From an uncultured Bacilli bacterium (GTDB taxonomy: Bacteria > Bacillota_I > Bacilli_A > RF39 > UBA660): a DNA stretch of 18,391 nucleotides. The notes under the pieces are model-generated. The model had not been told where the DNA came from and ran no database searches. It saw nothing but the letters and a program-made list of their open reading frames with translations. The translations under genes were made by a program, and so were the position numbers. Of the stretch, positions 1 to 8,608 are shown one piece after another (positions within the stretch are counted from its first letter, which is position 1; every line of letters starts with the position of its first letter). The stretch spans positions 41,923-60,313 of the forward strand of contig CAJUNF010000003.1 of the NCBI GenBank assembly GCA_910587775.1. Reading direction: 5' to 3'.

Positions 1-240
1 ATAATTATCTTTGTAATTTTTTTCTCTTATTAATATTAATCCGATTTCATCTAAGAAAATACCTAAACTTATGGATTAATAAATATATGTTTGTATAAAG
101 TTTTGAAATACCAAAAAGAAATATTGTTAAAAGTAATCCATACATCCAGTGATCGGTTCTAAAGTTTTTAAAGGTTGGGCATTGTAATTAATGTAAATAA
201 AAAAATTGGTCATATAAAGTCATATTTATCACTAAGATTC

Positions 241-294
241 ATTTTAACGAACTTTTTTCTTTTTTACAAGATTCAAAGTGGAGCTTGTTAAAAT
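241..294. repeat. Imperfect inverted repeat with an overlapping direct repeat
   Basis: ATTTTAACGAAC at 241-252 is mirrored by GCTTGTTAAAAT at 283-294 (10 of 12 positions pair, loop about 30 bases). The octamer AAGATTCA occurs twice in direct orientation, at 234-241 and 268-275, 34 bp apart. CGACAAAA also occurs twice, at 303-310 and 313-320, exactly 10 bp apart (one helical turn). These could be protein-binding half-sites for a regulator of the downstream locus, but in DNA this AT-rich they could also be chance. Confidence 0.3.
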
Positions 295-372
295 TTGGTA
301 CTCGACAAAATGCGACAAAAGTGCTATTATAACTAACAAATTTATTTATTCATGTTATTTTTTGACTAAGAT

Positions 373-405
373 TTGACAATTTTGATATCAAATTAGTGTT
401 ATACT
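373..405 (+). promoter_or_regulatory. Consensus -35 with central palindrome (possible operator)
   Basis: TTGACA at 373-378 is a perfect -35 hexamer, preceded by a related TTGACT at 362-367. A perfect 12-bp palindrome, TTTGATATCAAA, sits at 381-392, followed by TATACT at 400-405. The spacer is 21 bp, too long for an ordinary sigma-A promoter. It resembles long-spacer promoters in which a dimeric activator binds a palindrome between the hexamers (MerR-type), but no regulator gene is present, so it may equally be a repressor site upstream of the promoter at 407-435. Confidence 0.3.
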
Positions 406-406
406 C

Positions 407-435
407 TTTTGAGTAAAGCTAAATGATGTTATAAT
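407..435 (+). promoter_or_regulatory. Extended -10 promoter for the polysaccharide locus
   Basis: A perfect TATAAT at 430-435 is preceded by TG at 427-428, giving an extended -10 element (TGTTATAAT). The -35 region 17 bp upstream (TTTTGA, 407-412) is poor, as is common for extended -10 promoters. Transcription would start near 442 and give a leader of about 40 bases before the GTG at 485. Confidence 0.6.
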
Positions 436-484
436 AGTTTAAACTTACCAAAAAATGAGTAGATATGTTTGGAGGGGTTTGATT

Positions 485-1165
485 GTGAATAAAGATGGTA
501 TTGTAATGACAGAGGATGCCAAAGTTACTTCTTCTTCATTTAAATTTCAATGTTATCGTTTGGTAAAACGAACTTTTGATGTGCTAATTAGTTTAGTTGG
601 AATTCTTTGTTTAATTCCGATTATTGTTTTAATAAAGATAGCTTATCTTTGTACAGGGGATTTTCATAGTATTTTTTATACTCAAGATCGAATTGGATTA
701 TTTGGTAAAACTTTTAAATTATATAAATTTCGTACGATGAAACCAAATGCCGATGAAATATTAGCGGATTTGTTAGCAAGTAATCCTTTATTAAAGGAAG
801 AATATGAAGAAAATAAAAAAATGAGACATGATCCAAGAATTACAAAAGCTGGAAATGTAATTCGAAAATTGTCTTTGGACGAATTTCCACAATTTTTAAA
901 TATATTTAAAGGGGATATGAGTTTTGTTGGAAATCGACCTTATTTACCTCGCGAGAAAGAGGATATGGGGAATTATTATAAATATATTATTGCTACGAAG
1001 CCAGGACTAACTGGTTATTGGCAAACTAGTGGAAGAAGTAATACTTCGTTTTTGTACCGATTGAGAATGGAAAAAAAGTATAGTGAGATTCGTAGTTTGA
1101 AGTTGGATATTAAGATTATCTTTAAAACAGTTGTGCAAGTATTTAAACGAGATGGTGCACTTTAG
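485..1165 (+). CDS. Undecaprenyl-phosphate sugar phosphotransferase (initiating PGT)
   Basis: This is a monotopic bacterial phosphoglycosyltransferase of the WbaP/PglC/EpsL family. It transfers a sugar-1-phosphate from a UDP-sugar to undecaprenyl phosphate and so starts repeat-unit assembly on the inner membrane face. From the GTG start the protein has 226 residues. A hydrophobic membrane segment lies at about 31-55 after the basic VKRTFD sequence. The catalytic Asp-Glu dyad is in SLDEFPQ (about 131-137), followed by KGDMSFVGNRP and the PGLTGYWQ region. It lacks the large N-terminal domain of full-length WbaP, so it is the short catalytic type. I prefer GTG 485 to ATG 455 because GGAGGGG (471-477) sits 7 bases upstream of 485 and would lie inside the longer frame. 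A terminator follows immediately. The sugar (Gal, Glc, GlcNAc or a diNAc sugar) cannot be read from sequence. Confidence 0.93.
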   Translation: MNKDGIVMTEDAKVTSSSFKFQCYRLVKRTFDVLISLVGILCLIPIIVLIKIAYLCTGDFHSIFYTQDRIGLFGKTFKLYKFRTMKPNADEILADLLASNPLLKEEYEENKKMRHDPRITKAGNVIRKLSLDEFPQFLNIFKGDMSFVGNRPYLPREKEDMGNYYKYIIATKPGLTGYWQTSGRSNTSFLYRLRMEKKYSEIRSLKLDIKIIFKTVVQVFKRDGAL

Positions 1166-1171
1166 AATATG

Positions 1172-1196
1172 AACTAACTTTATGTTAGTTTTTTTA
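1172..1196 (+). terminator. Small intrinsic terminator after the initiating transferase
   Basis: AACTAAC (1172-1178) pairs perfectly with GTTAGTT (1184-1190) around a 5-base loop, and the right arm runs into a T tract to about 1196. The stem is short and AT-rich, so termination is probably partial. No convincing promoter is visible between it and the next gene, so expression of the rest of the locus may depend on read-through. Confidence 0.65.
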
Positions 1197-1223
1197 TTAT
1201 AAATATAAGAAGGAGAGACTTTG

Positions 1224-2015
1224 ATGAATGAAATTCCAATTTTACAGGAAAAAGTTTTAGGAAAGAATAAACGTATAGAAATTTTAAATACAACTATTGA
1301 TGTATTAAGTGTTAAAGAAACAATTGATTTAGTTGAACAATATGTAATAAGTAAAACACCACTTCATTTAATGGGGGTTAATGCAGATAAAATTAATGAA
1401 GTAAATCAAAATGAAAAAATGAAAGAAATTGTAAATAGTTGTGGCATTATTAATGCAGATGGAGCTTCTGTTGTTTTAGCAAGTAAGTATTTAAAAAAGA
1501 AATTACCTGAACGTGTTGCTGGAATTGATTTGATGATGGATTTGGTTTCTTTAAGTGATAAAAAAGGATATCGCGTTTATTTGTTAGGAGCAAAAGAGGA
1601 AGTAGTAAGAAAGACAAAAGAGGTTTTGTTAAATAAATATCCAAATTTAAATTTAGTTGGAATAAAAAATGGATATTTTAAAGATGACGAGTGGCAAGAT
1701 ATTTCAAATGAATTAAAGCAAATTAAACCAGATTTTGTATTTGTTGGTATTACTTCACCTAAAAAGGAATATTTAATTGAGTATTTACAAAATCAAGGTA
1801 GTGATGCTGTTTTTATGGGAGTTGGAGGAAGCTTTGATGTTATTTCAGGAAATATTCCAAGAGCTCCAAAGTGGATGCAAAAAATGAGTTTAGAATGGTT
1901 GTTTCGAGTTTTACAAGAACCAAAACGCTTATTTAAAAGATATTTTATTGGTAACGGAAGGTTTATTAAAGCCGTATATAAGGAAAAACATAATAAGAAA
2001 AGAGGAGTTAAATGA
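1224..2015 (+). CDS. WecG/TagA/CpsF-family glycosyltransferase (GT26)
   Basis: Members of this family add the second sugar to a lipid-linked acceptor, classically ManNAc from UDP-ManNAc (TagA in wall teichoic acid, WecG with ManNAcA in ECA). The family landmarks are present in order: GVNADKI (51-57), IINADGASVV (76-84), LPERVAGIDL (95-103), VYLLGAK (118-124), the DFVFVGITSPKKE stretch (170-182), MGVGGSFDVISG (198-209) and the RAPKWMQ...EWLFRVLQEPKRLFKRY C-terminus that associates with the membrane. The length of 263 residues is normal. A TTG at 1221 is in frame, but ATG 1224 has AAGGAG (1210-1215) 8 bases upstream and is preferred. The 3' end overlaps the UDP-GlcNAc 2-epimerase by 4 bases, which supplies UDP-ManNAc and supports a ManNAc-transferase role. 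The acceptor sugar is uncertain because the upstream PGT is not a TagO/WecA type. Confidence 0.93.
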   Translation: MNEIPILQEKVLGKNKRIEILNTTIDVLSVKETIDLVEQYVISKTPLHLMGVNADKINEVNQNEKMKEIVNSCGIINADGASVVLASKYLKKKLPERVAGIDLMMDLVSLSDKKGYRVYLLGAKEEVVRKTKEVLLNKYPNLNLVGIKNGYFKDDEWQDISNELKQIKPDFVFVGITSPKKEYLIEYLQNQGSDAVFMGVGGSFDVISGNIPRAPKWMQKMSLEWLFRVLQEPKRLFKRYFIGNGRFIKAVYKEKHNKKRGVK

Positions 2016-3109
2016 AAAAAGTAATGTTGGTTTTTGGGACAAGGCCAGAAGCAATTAAGATGTGTCCTTTGGTAAATGAATTAAAATCTAGAGAATCTTT
2101 TCATACCATCGTTTGTGTTACTGGACAACATAGACAAATGCTAGATCAAGTATTAGAAGCATTTCAAATTGTTCCAGATTATGATTTATCTATTATGAAA
2201 GAAAAGCAAACGTTGTTTGATGTTACAGCTAATATTTTAACTAAAATCAAAGAAGTATTAGAAAAAGAATCACCAGATATTGTTTTAGTTCATGGGGATA
2301 CTAGTACAGCTTTTGTAACTGCATTAGCTTGCTTTTATTTACAAATTCCTGTAGGTCATGTGGAAGCTGGACTTAGGACTTATAATTTGTATAGTCCATT
2401 TCCAGAAGAATTTAACCGTCAAGCGATTAGTCTAATTAGTAAATTTAATTTTTCTCCTACAGAATTATCTAAAGCAAATCTTTTAAAAGAAGGAAAGTCT
2501 GAATCTAGTATATATGTTACTGGTAATACAGCAATTGATGCTTTAAAAACTACTGTTAAACCTATTTATAGTCATCCTGATCTTGATTGGGCAAAGGGTA
2601 GTAGATTAATTATGATTACTGCTCATCGAAGAGAAAATTTAGGAGAACCTATGAAAAATATGTTTCGAGCTATTAAAAGAGTGATTGATGAACATCCTGA
2701 TGTAAAAGCAATTTATCCAATTCATATGAATCCTCTTGTTAGAGAAACTGCGCAAGAAGTTTTTGGTGGGGATGAGCGTATACGTATTATTGAACCTTTA
2801 GAAGTAATTGATTTTCATAATTTTTTAAATCAAAGCTTTATGATTGTAACGGATTCAGGAGGAATTCAAGAAGAAGCACCATCACTTGGAAAACCGGTTT
2901 TAGTAATGAGAGATACAACAGAGCGCCCTGAGGGTATTAAGGCAGGAACATTAAAACTTGTTGGGACTACAGAGCAGGTAATTTATGATAATTTTAAATT
3001 GTTATTAGAAGAAAAAGGGGAATACGAAAAGATGAGTAAGGCAAGTAATCCATATGGAGATGGTTTTGCTTGTAAAAGAATTGCTGATATTTTAGAGGAA
3101 AAATTATAA
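2012..3109 (+). CDS. wecB: UDP-N-acetylglucosamine 2-epimerase (non-hydrolysing)
   Basis: This enzyme interconverts UDP-GlcNAc and UDP-ManNAc in the cytoplasm, giving the donor for the ManNAc transferase encoded just upstream. The 365 residues cover the whole family. Visible landmarks are FGTRPEAIKM (8-17), TGQHRQML (37-44), HGDTST with D96, HVEAGLR with E118, PFPEEFNRQ with E132, TAHRRENLGE with H205, and the UDP-binding DSGGIQEEAPSLGKPVLVMR and TERPEG segment near 281-308. The Asp, two Glu and His correspond to the known catalytic set of the E. coli enzyme. The ATG overlaps the stop of the preceding gene (ATGA), which implies translational coupling. The TAA overlaps the next ATG by one base. 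Alternative symbols in Gram-positives are mnaA or cps2-type names. Confidence 0.95.
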   Translation: MKKVMLVFGTRPEAIKMCPLVNELKSRESFHTIVCVTGQHRQMLDQVLEAFQIVPDYDLSIMKEKQTLFDVTANILTKIKEVLEKESPDIVLVHGDTSTAFVTALACFYLQIPVGHVEAGLRTYNLYSPFPEEFNRQAISLISKFNFSPTELSKANLLKEGKSESSIYVTGNTAIDALKTTVKPIYSHPDLDWAKGSRLIMITAHRRENLGEPMKNMFRAIKRVIDEHPDVKAIYPIHMNPLVRETAQEVFGGDERIRIIEPLEVIDFHNFLNQSFMIVTDSGGIQEEAPSLGKPVLVMRDTTERPEGIKAGTLKLVGTTEQVIYDNFKLLLEEKGEYEKMSKASNPYGDGFACKRIADILEEKL

Positions 3110-4182
3110 TGAATATATTGCATATATCAAGAACGATGGGGCAAGGTGGCGCTGAGAAGGTTGTTTATCAAATATGTAAAGAGTCAAACGCTACATACAA
3201 TATGTGCGTAGCATCGACTGGAGGAATGCATGTTGAAACTTTAAAAAAAAGTAAGGTAGAACACTTTGTTATTCCAGATATTGATTTAAAAAATCCATTT
3301 TTGATTTTAAAGACGTTTTTTTTGTTAAATCGAATTATTAAAAAAAATCAGATTGATATTATTCATTCGCACCATAGAATGGCAGCATTTTATAGTAGAA
3401 TTTTGTGTTTATTTTATCATAAAATTAAACGCATTTATACTGCTCATAATGTCTTTTTTAATAAAGTATTATTTACTAATTTTTCTTTAAAAGGATCTAA
3501 AATTGTTGCTGTGGGTAATGGAGTAAAAGATAATCTTATCAATACATTTCATATTAATCCTAAAGATATTGATATTATTTATAATTCAGTTTCCAAACCA
3601 GAAACAATAAAATATCCAGAGGATGATTTTATAAAAAATAAAAAAAATAATATTTTAATTGGGACAATTGGTCGTTTAAGTGAGCAAAAGGGGATGGATG
3701 TTTTTATTTCTTCCATAGCTCAAATAATAAATGAAAATGACAATGTCTATGGAATAATTATTGGAGATGGAGAATTAAAAGAAAGTTTAATTCAACAAGT
3801 AGAGAAATTAAAAATACAAGATCATGTGCTTTTTTTGGGATATCGAAGTGATGTTTTAGAGTTAATTACAGCAATGGATTTTATTGTGTTATCTTCTCGG
3901 TGGGAAGGTTTTCCTCTAACACCAATTGAAACTTTTATGATGGGAAAAACGATAATAGCTTCCAATATTTCAGGAAATAATGAAATAGTAAAAGACGAAA
4001 CAAATGGTTTATTATTTCAAAAAGATAATGTTGGAGATTTAGTGGAAAAAATGTTAAAATTAATCTATGATCAGGATTTCAAGAAACAATTAGAGAAAAA
4101 TGCTTTGAAATCTTATCATGATTTTTACAGTTATGATGTCTGTATAAAAAAATATATGAATTTATATAAAAATGGTAAGTGA
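3109..4182 (+). CDS. Glycosyltransferase family 4 (GT-B)
   Basis: This is a cytoplasmic retaining transferase predicted to add one sugar to the growing lipid-linked repeat unit. The N-terminal half opens with the GT-B sequence LHISRTMGQGGAEKVV (4-19). The donor-binding half starts at IGTIGRLSEQKGMDVF (184-199, with R189 and K194 as the expected phosphate-binding pair) and contains LFLGYRSDV (241-249) and EGFPLTPIE (266-274), the E-x7-E motif of GT4, followed by the ISGNNEIV segment. The length of 357 residues is typical. The start overlaps the previous stop by one base (TAATG) and an AGAGGA lies upstream inside wecB. Donor and linkage cannot be deduced. Close GT4 relatives in capsule loci use UDP-Gal, UDP-Glc or UDP-GlcNAc. 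Confidence 0.92.
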   Translation: MNILHISRTMGQGGAEKVVYQICKESNATYNMCVASTGGMHVETLKKSKVEHFVIPDIDLKNPFLILKTFFLLNRIIKKNQIDIIHSHHRMAAFYSRILCLFYHKIKRIYTAHNVFFNKVLFTNFSLKGSKIVAVGNGVKDNLINTFHINPKDIDIIYNSVSKPETIKYPEDDFIKNKKNNILIGTIGRLSEQKGMDVFISSIAQIINENDNVYGIIIGDGELKESLIQQVEKLKIQDHVLFLGYRSDVLELITAMDFIVLSSRWEGFPLTPIETFMMGKTIIASNISGNNEIVKDETNGLLFQKDNVGDLVEKMLKLIYDQDFKKQLEKNALKSYHDFYSYDVCIKKYMNLYKNGK

Positions 4183-4186
4183 TAGA

Positions 4187-4723
4187 ATGTTTGAATATTT
4201 GTTTAAAGTGTATAAAAAAATTCGAAGTTTTTTAATAATTTTAATTTTTAAAATTGTTTTTGGAAGAAGATTAAAAGTTACTTTTTTAAATTCTTTTGAG
4301 GGTAAAATTCATTTTTCTATTGATTCTTTAGGAAAAATTTCTATTCAAAAAAATTTGATGGTTCGAGGCCCTCTTTATTTAAGATCATTTGAAAAAGGAT
4401 ATTTGGTAATTGGAAAATATGTTTTCTTTAATCATAATTGTTCTATTACTGTTATGAAAAATGTTCAAATAGGAGATCATTGTATGTTTGGTAATAATCT
4501 TGTAATTGTTGATCATGATCATATTTCAAGTTTTCAAAATGATAATGCTTATGAGTCAGATGAAGTTGTAATAGGTAATCATGTTTGGTGTGGAGCTAAT
4601 GTTACAATTTTAAAAGGAGTGCATATTGGAGATGGGGCGATAATTGCTGCAGGAGCTGTTGTTAATAAAGATATTCCATCTGGTGAAATTTGGGGTGGAA
4701 ATCCTGCTAAAAAAATAAAATGA
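4187..4723 (+). CDS. Hexapeptide-repeat O-acetyltransferase (left-handed beta-helix)
   Basis: This is a probable acetyl-CoA-dependent transferase that O-acetylates a sugar of the repeat unit. The C-terminal two thirds show the hexapeptide register of left-handed beta-helix acyltransferases (VIGKYVFF, VQIGDHCMFG, VVIGNHVWCGANV, VHIGDGAIIAAGAVV) and end in the classic GGNPAKKIK. The DHDH at 110-113 region carries the histidine expected to act as base (H110 or H112). The N-terminal about 25 residues are hydrophobic and basic, possibly a membrane-associated helix. ATG 4187 gives 178 residues. ATG 4172 lies in the end of the GT4 gene and has no ribosome site. The ATG at 4187 has a weak GGTAAGTGA upstream and sits 5 bases after the GT4 stop, so coupling is likely. 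A serine or other acetyltransferase role is less likely given the context. Confidence 0.88.
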   Translation: MFEYLFKVYKKIRSFLIILIFKIVFGRRLKVTFLNSFEGKIHFSIDSLGKISIQKNLMVRGPLYLRSFEKGYLVIGKYVFFNHNCSITVMKNVQIGDHCMFGNNLVIVDHDHISSFQNDNAYESDEVVIGNHVWCGANVTILKGVHIGDGAIIAAGAVVNKDIPSGEIWGGNPAKKIK

Positions 4724-4737
4724 AAGGGGATACTTTT

Positions 4738-5443
<706 letters not shown>

Positions 5444-5451
<8 letters not shown>

Positions 5452-6661
5452 TAATTTAGAAACAGATTATAAAAAAAATATTTTTAATACATTATATTTA
5501 TATTTTATTGTAATTATAATTTTGGCACCTCGTGGTTTTGTAGAATATAATGCAACTTATCAAAAGATTTTTACATTAGGACTTTGGTTTTCTACAGTTT
5601 TGATTTGGATTCAGTTTTTTTTATCTTTTTTTAAGGGGATTATTCGAAAAAGTTCGATTGCATTATTTTTATATTTTTTTTGTGCAATAGGTATTACTTT
5701 TTTTGTAAGAGTCAATGTTAATACTGGCTTTCAAAAATTATTTATTTATCCTTCCATTTGTCTTTTTTTCGTTTGTAATATGAAAAAAAATCCTAAAAAG
5801 CTTTTAAGGATTATTAATAATGTTTTTTTAGTATCTTTTTTGATCAATTTACTTGGCTTTCGCTCTTTTTTCTCGCAACAATATCATATTACTTTTTTAG
5901 GCCATGTACAAATTGTTTCTCAAATGGGAACTTTAGCCGTTTTTGTAGCAGTTCTTTATTGGCTTTTGTATCATGAAAAAATGAAAAAAACAATTTTTTT
6001 GATTGGAATAGCAATTTTAACTATGCTAATTACTGATGCTACTGCAGCAGTTGTATCAGCTATCATATTACTTTTGTTTGCTTTTTTATATCGATTAAAA
6101 ATAAGAGTTTTTTTGTCTTGGAATTATAAGGTTTATCTTGTGATAGGAATATTATTAAATCTTTTTGTAATATTACTTTCGTTAATTAATAATTTAAAAT
6201 ATAATAATGCTGTTGCTTTTTTAGATTTTTCTGGAAGAAGTTTTATTTGGCTTGATGCGATTACAAAAATAAAAAGTAAATTTTTATTAGGGTATGGTAT
6301 TGAAGGTATTATGCTTGATGTTTTTTGGAATCAATGGGTCAATTCTTCAGGATTTAATTATGCTCATAATCAAATATTACAAACTTTTTTAGATGGCGGA
6401 TTAATTTTATCTATTGCTTTTTGGGTAATGATTTTTGGCTTTTGTAAAAATCTTAAAACAATTAAAAATAGAAAATTTCTTATTTTGTGTAATGCAGTCT
6501 TATGTGTTTATATGCTTATTATGATTTTTGAAAGTATATCTTTATATTATTATATGTTTATATTCTTATCTATTTTATATGTTTTACCTGATATAATAGA
6601 AAGTAGTGAGAAGGAGTCGTTTGAAAATGGGATTAATTCAGCAAATACGATTGCAGTTTAA
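5444..6661 (+). CDS. wzy: Wzy-type polysaccharide polymerase (O-antigen ligase/polymerase superfamily)
   Basis: This is an integral membrane protein of 405 residues with about ten to twelve hydrophobic segments. It is expected to polymerise flipped repeat units on the outer membrane face. The C-terminal half carries the superfamily signature GRSFIW (264-269), then KSKFLLGYGIEG (278-288) and, after a periplasm-like loop, YAHNQILQTFLDGGL (306-320), which matches the Wzy_C consensus of a conserved HN before a DGG. Arginines R30 and R265 are plausible phosphate-binding residues. Sequence identity in this family is low, so polymerase versus ligase is decided by context: Wzx, CpsC and CpsD are all present. 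The ATG overlaps the GT32 gene, and the next gene starts 35 bases before this stop. Confidence 0.88.
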
Positions 6662-7130
6662 TAAAACGTATTATTCTATGAGAATAAAAAGAAGAGCTGC
6701 AGCATTTAAAGGTAGAGTATATACTGGTGATAAAAGTTTTGTTACTTCAAAAACTTATTTAGGAAATAATGTTTGTTTTAATGGAATGTCTATGTTTGGA
6801 GAAGGAAAAATTGTAATAGGAGATAATTTTCATTCAGGAGTCGGTTGTCAAATAATAACATCTTTTCATAATTATGAGGGCAGTCTAATTCCTTATGATA
6901 ATACTTTTGTCAGTAAAGACGTTATTATTAAAGATAATGTATGGCTTGGAAATAATGTTATTATTTTGGGTGGTGTTACGATTGGAGAAGGTGCTATTAT
7001 ACAAGCAGGAAGTGTAGTAGTTAGCAATATTCCAGATTGTGCTATTGCAGGAGGTCATCCAGCTAAAGTATTTAAATATCGTGATAAAGAACATTATTAT
7101 GAGTTAAAGAGTAAAAAAAAGTTTCATTGA
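6627..7130 (+). CDS. Second hexapeptide-repeat O-acetyltransferase
   Basis: This is a left-handed beta-helix acyltransferase of 167 residues. Hexapeptide turns run through TYLGNNVCF, IVIGDNFHSGVGC, VIIKDNVWLGNNVIILGGV and VTIGEGAIIQAGSVV, and the domain closes with the typical AGGHPAKVFK. H81 in SFHNYEG is the probable catalytic base. It is only distantly similar to the acetyltransferase at 4187-4723, so the polymer may be acetylated at two different positions. ATG 6627 is chosen because AAGGAG at 6611-6616 lies 10 bases upstream. A GTG at 6606 would place that ribosome site inside the gene. The first 35 bases overlap the polymerase, indicating coupled translation. The acyl group is assumed to be acetyl. 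Confidence 0.88.
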   Translation: MGLIQQIRLQFNKTYYSMRIKRRAAAFKGRVYTGDKSFVTSKTYLGNNVCFNGMSMFGEGKIVIGDNFHSGVGCQIITSFHNYEGSLIPYDNTFVSKDVIIKDNVWLGNNVIILGGVTIGEGAIIQAGSVVVSNIPDCAIAGGHPAKVFKYRDKEHYYELKSKKKFH

Positions 7131-7148
7131 TTTTTAGCAGGTGATTTT

Positions 7149-8603
7149 ATGATTTTTAAAAAAATCGTTCATAAATATAAAAAAATGTCTATGCCAGTAA
7201 AAGCTGCTTTTTGGTATACGGTATGCAATTTTCTTAATAAGGGATTTGCTCTTTTGTCTACGCCAATTTTTACGAGAATTATGACTGAAGAAGAATATGG
7301 AACTTTTTCTATTTTTCAATCTTGGTTTAATATATTAATTATATTTACTTCTCTTAATATTTTTATGAGTAGCTTTACGAAAGGATTATTGCTTTATAAA
7401 GATGATCAAGATGCGTTTACTTCTTCGCAGCTTTCTTTGACGACATTTATTACATTAATTGTTTTATTTGTATATGTTCTTCAAATGGATTTTTGGTCTT
7501 CTTTGATGGATTTATCTCCTATATTGGTACTGGCAATGTTTGTAGAACTACTTATTATGCCAGCACTAGAATTTTGGCTTTCAAAAGAACGATTTTTTTA
7601 TAGATATCGAAATGTTGTATTTGTATCTATTTTTATGAATCTTTTTTGTCTTATCGTTAGTGCTCTTTCGGTTATATTATTAAATCATAAAATAGAAGCA
7701 CGTATTTTCTCTGATGTTTTTGCTAAATTTTTATTTGCAGGAACTTTGTTTGTATTTATTTTTTGTAAAGGGAAAAAAGTGTTTTCCAAGAAATACTGGA
7801 AATATGCACTTACATTTAATGTTCCATTGATTCCTCATTATTTGTCTAATTATATTTTAAATCAATCTGATCGTTTAATGATTGGTAAAATGGTTGGAAA
7901 GGTACAAGCAGCTTTTTATAGTGTTTCTTATACTATTTCAACGGTTATGGTTTTACTTGTCACTGCTATTAATAATTCTTTAACTCCATATATTTATCAA
8001 TCTATAGAAAAGGGAGAAGAGAAAAATATAAAAAGAGCAATTACACCTGTTGTTTTATTAATGTTTGTTTTGACTGTACTTATTATGTCTTTTGCTCCTG
8101 AAATTATTTCTGTTTTTGCTGGAAATAATTATTTGGATGCTATTTATGTAATACCTCCTGTGACGGTTTCTGTTTATTTTATTTTTATTTATTCTATGTT
8201 TAGTACAATTGAGTATTATTATCAAAAAACTGGGGCTATAGCTGTTGCTACAACTTTTAGTGCTATTTTAAATTTAGTTTTAAATTATTTTGGTATTAAA
8301 CTGTTTGGGTATTATGCAGCAGGATATACTACTTTAATTTGCTATATTTGTTTGTCATTCTTTCATTATTATTTTTATAAAAAGATTATAAAAAAAGAAA
8401 TGCCTCATATTAAAAATGTTTATGATGTAAAGCTTATGGTTTTCATGGGAATTTTATTATTTCTTTATATGATTTTATTAAGTTTTATTTATTCTAATTT
8501 TTATGTTCGTTATTTTATTATATTTGTAATTATTTTAGTATTATATTTAAAACGAAAATTTTTAATTCACTTAGTTCGTGAGCTAAGAACTAGAAAGGAG
8601 TAA
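7149..8603 (+). CDS. wzx: Wzx-type polysaccharide flippase (MOP superfamily)
   Basis: This is a 484-residue multi-pass membrane protein predicted to translocate the undecaprenyl-PP-linked repeat unit to the outer face. The start MSMPVKAAFWYTVCNFLNKGFALLS followed by TPIFTRIMTEEEYGTFSIFQSW is the canonical beginning of Gram-positive Wzx/RfbX proteins. The middle contains LTFNVPLIPHYLSNYILNQSDRLMIGKMVG, the second-half repeat with the conserved SDR. About 12 to 14 hydrophobic helices are visible and the end is basic. AGGTGA (7140-7145) precedes the ATG closely. It lies between the second acetyltransferase and the polyol-phosphate transferase gene with short gaps, consistent with one operon. Confidence 0.92.
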   Translation: MIFKKIVHKYKKMSMPVKAAFWYTVCNFLNKGFALLSTPIFTRIMTEEEYGTFSIFQSWFNILIIFTSLNIFMSSFTKGLLLYKDDQDAFTSSQLSLTTFITLIVLFVYVLQMDFWSSLMDLSPILVLAMFVELLIMPALEFWLSKERFFYRYRNVVFVSIFMNLFCLIVSALSVILLNHKIEARIFSDVFAKFLFAGTLFVFIFCKGKKVFSKKYWKYALTFNVPLIPHYLSNYILNQSDRLMIGKMVGKVQAAFYSVSYTISTVMVLLVTAINNSLTPYIYQSIEKGEEKNIKRAITPVVLLMFVLTVLIMSFAPEIISVFAGNNYLDAIYVIPPVTVSVYFIFIYSMFSTIEYYYQKTGAIAVATTFSAILNLVLNYFGIKLFGYYAAGYTTLICYICLSFFHYYFYKKIIKKEMPHIKNVYDVKLMVFMGILLFLYMILLSFIYSNFYVRYFIIFVIILVLYLKRKFLIHLVRELRTRKE

Positions 8604-8608
8604 AAAAA

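Larger units (their letters stand above)
1..454. other. AT-rich upstream region, no supportable gene
   Basis: This stretch precedes the polysaccharide locus. The + strand has an open frame from the left edge to a TAA at 96-98 (about 31 residues, hydrophobic and basic), which could be the tail of a gene cut by the window edge but is too short to judge. Two short minus-strand frames (127-213 and 47-145) are also hydrophobic and lack ribosome sites. The second half carries short inverted and direct repeats, a 12-bp palindrome, promoter-like hexamers and an extended -10 box just ahead of the first gene. I read it mainly as a regulatory leader. Confidence 0.5.

Noticed and set aside
3..98. A + strand open frame from the left edge to TAA at 96-98, possibly the tail of an upstream gene.
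   Set aside because: Only about 31 residues, with no motif; it overlaps the minus-strand frame. It cannot be distinguished from chance.
47..213. Two overlapping short minus-strand open frames (127-213 and 47-145) that read as hydrophobic peptide in two frames, resembling a frameshifted membrane-protein remnant.
   Set aside because: Each is about 30 residues, neither has a ribosome site, and AT-rich DNA readily gives Leu/Ile/Phe/Tyr/Lys runs. No recognisable family match, so it is not called a pseudogene.
455..484. Longer N-terminus of the initiating transferase from ATG 455.
   Set aside because: The strong GGAGGGG at 471-477 lies inside it and fits GTG 485. No ribosome site precedes 455.
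1450..1644. Minus-strand open frames inside genes (1450-1644, 6885-7094, 7134-7319, 9841-10080, 10275-10457).
   Set aside because: They lie wholly or largely antisense to well-supported genes and show no family features.
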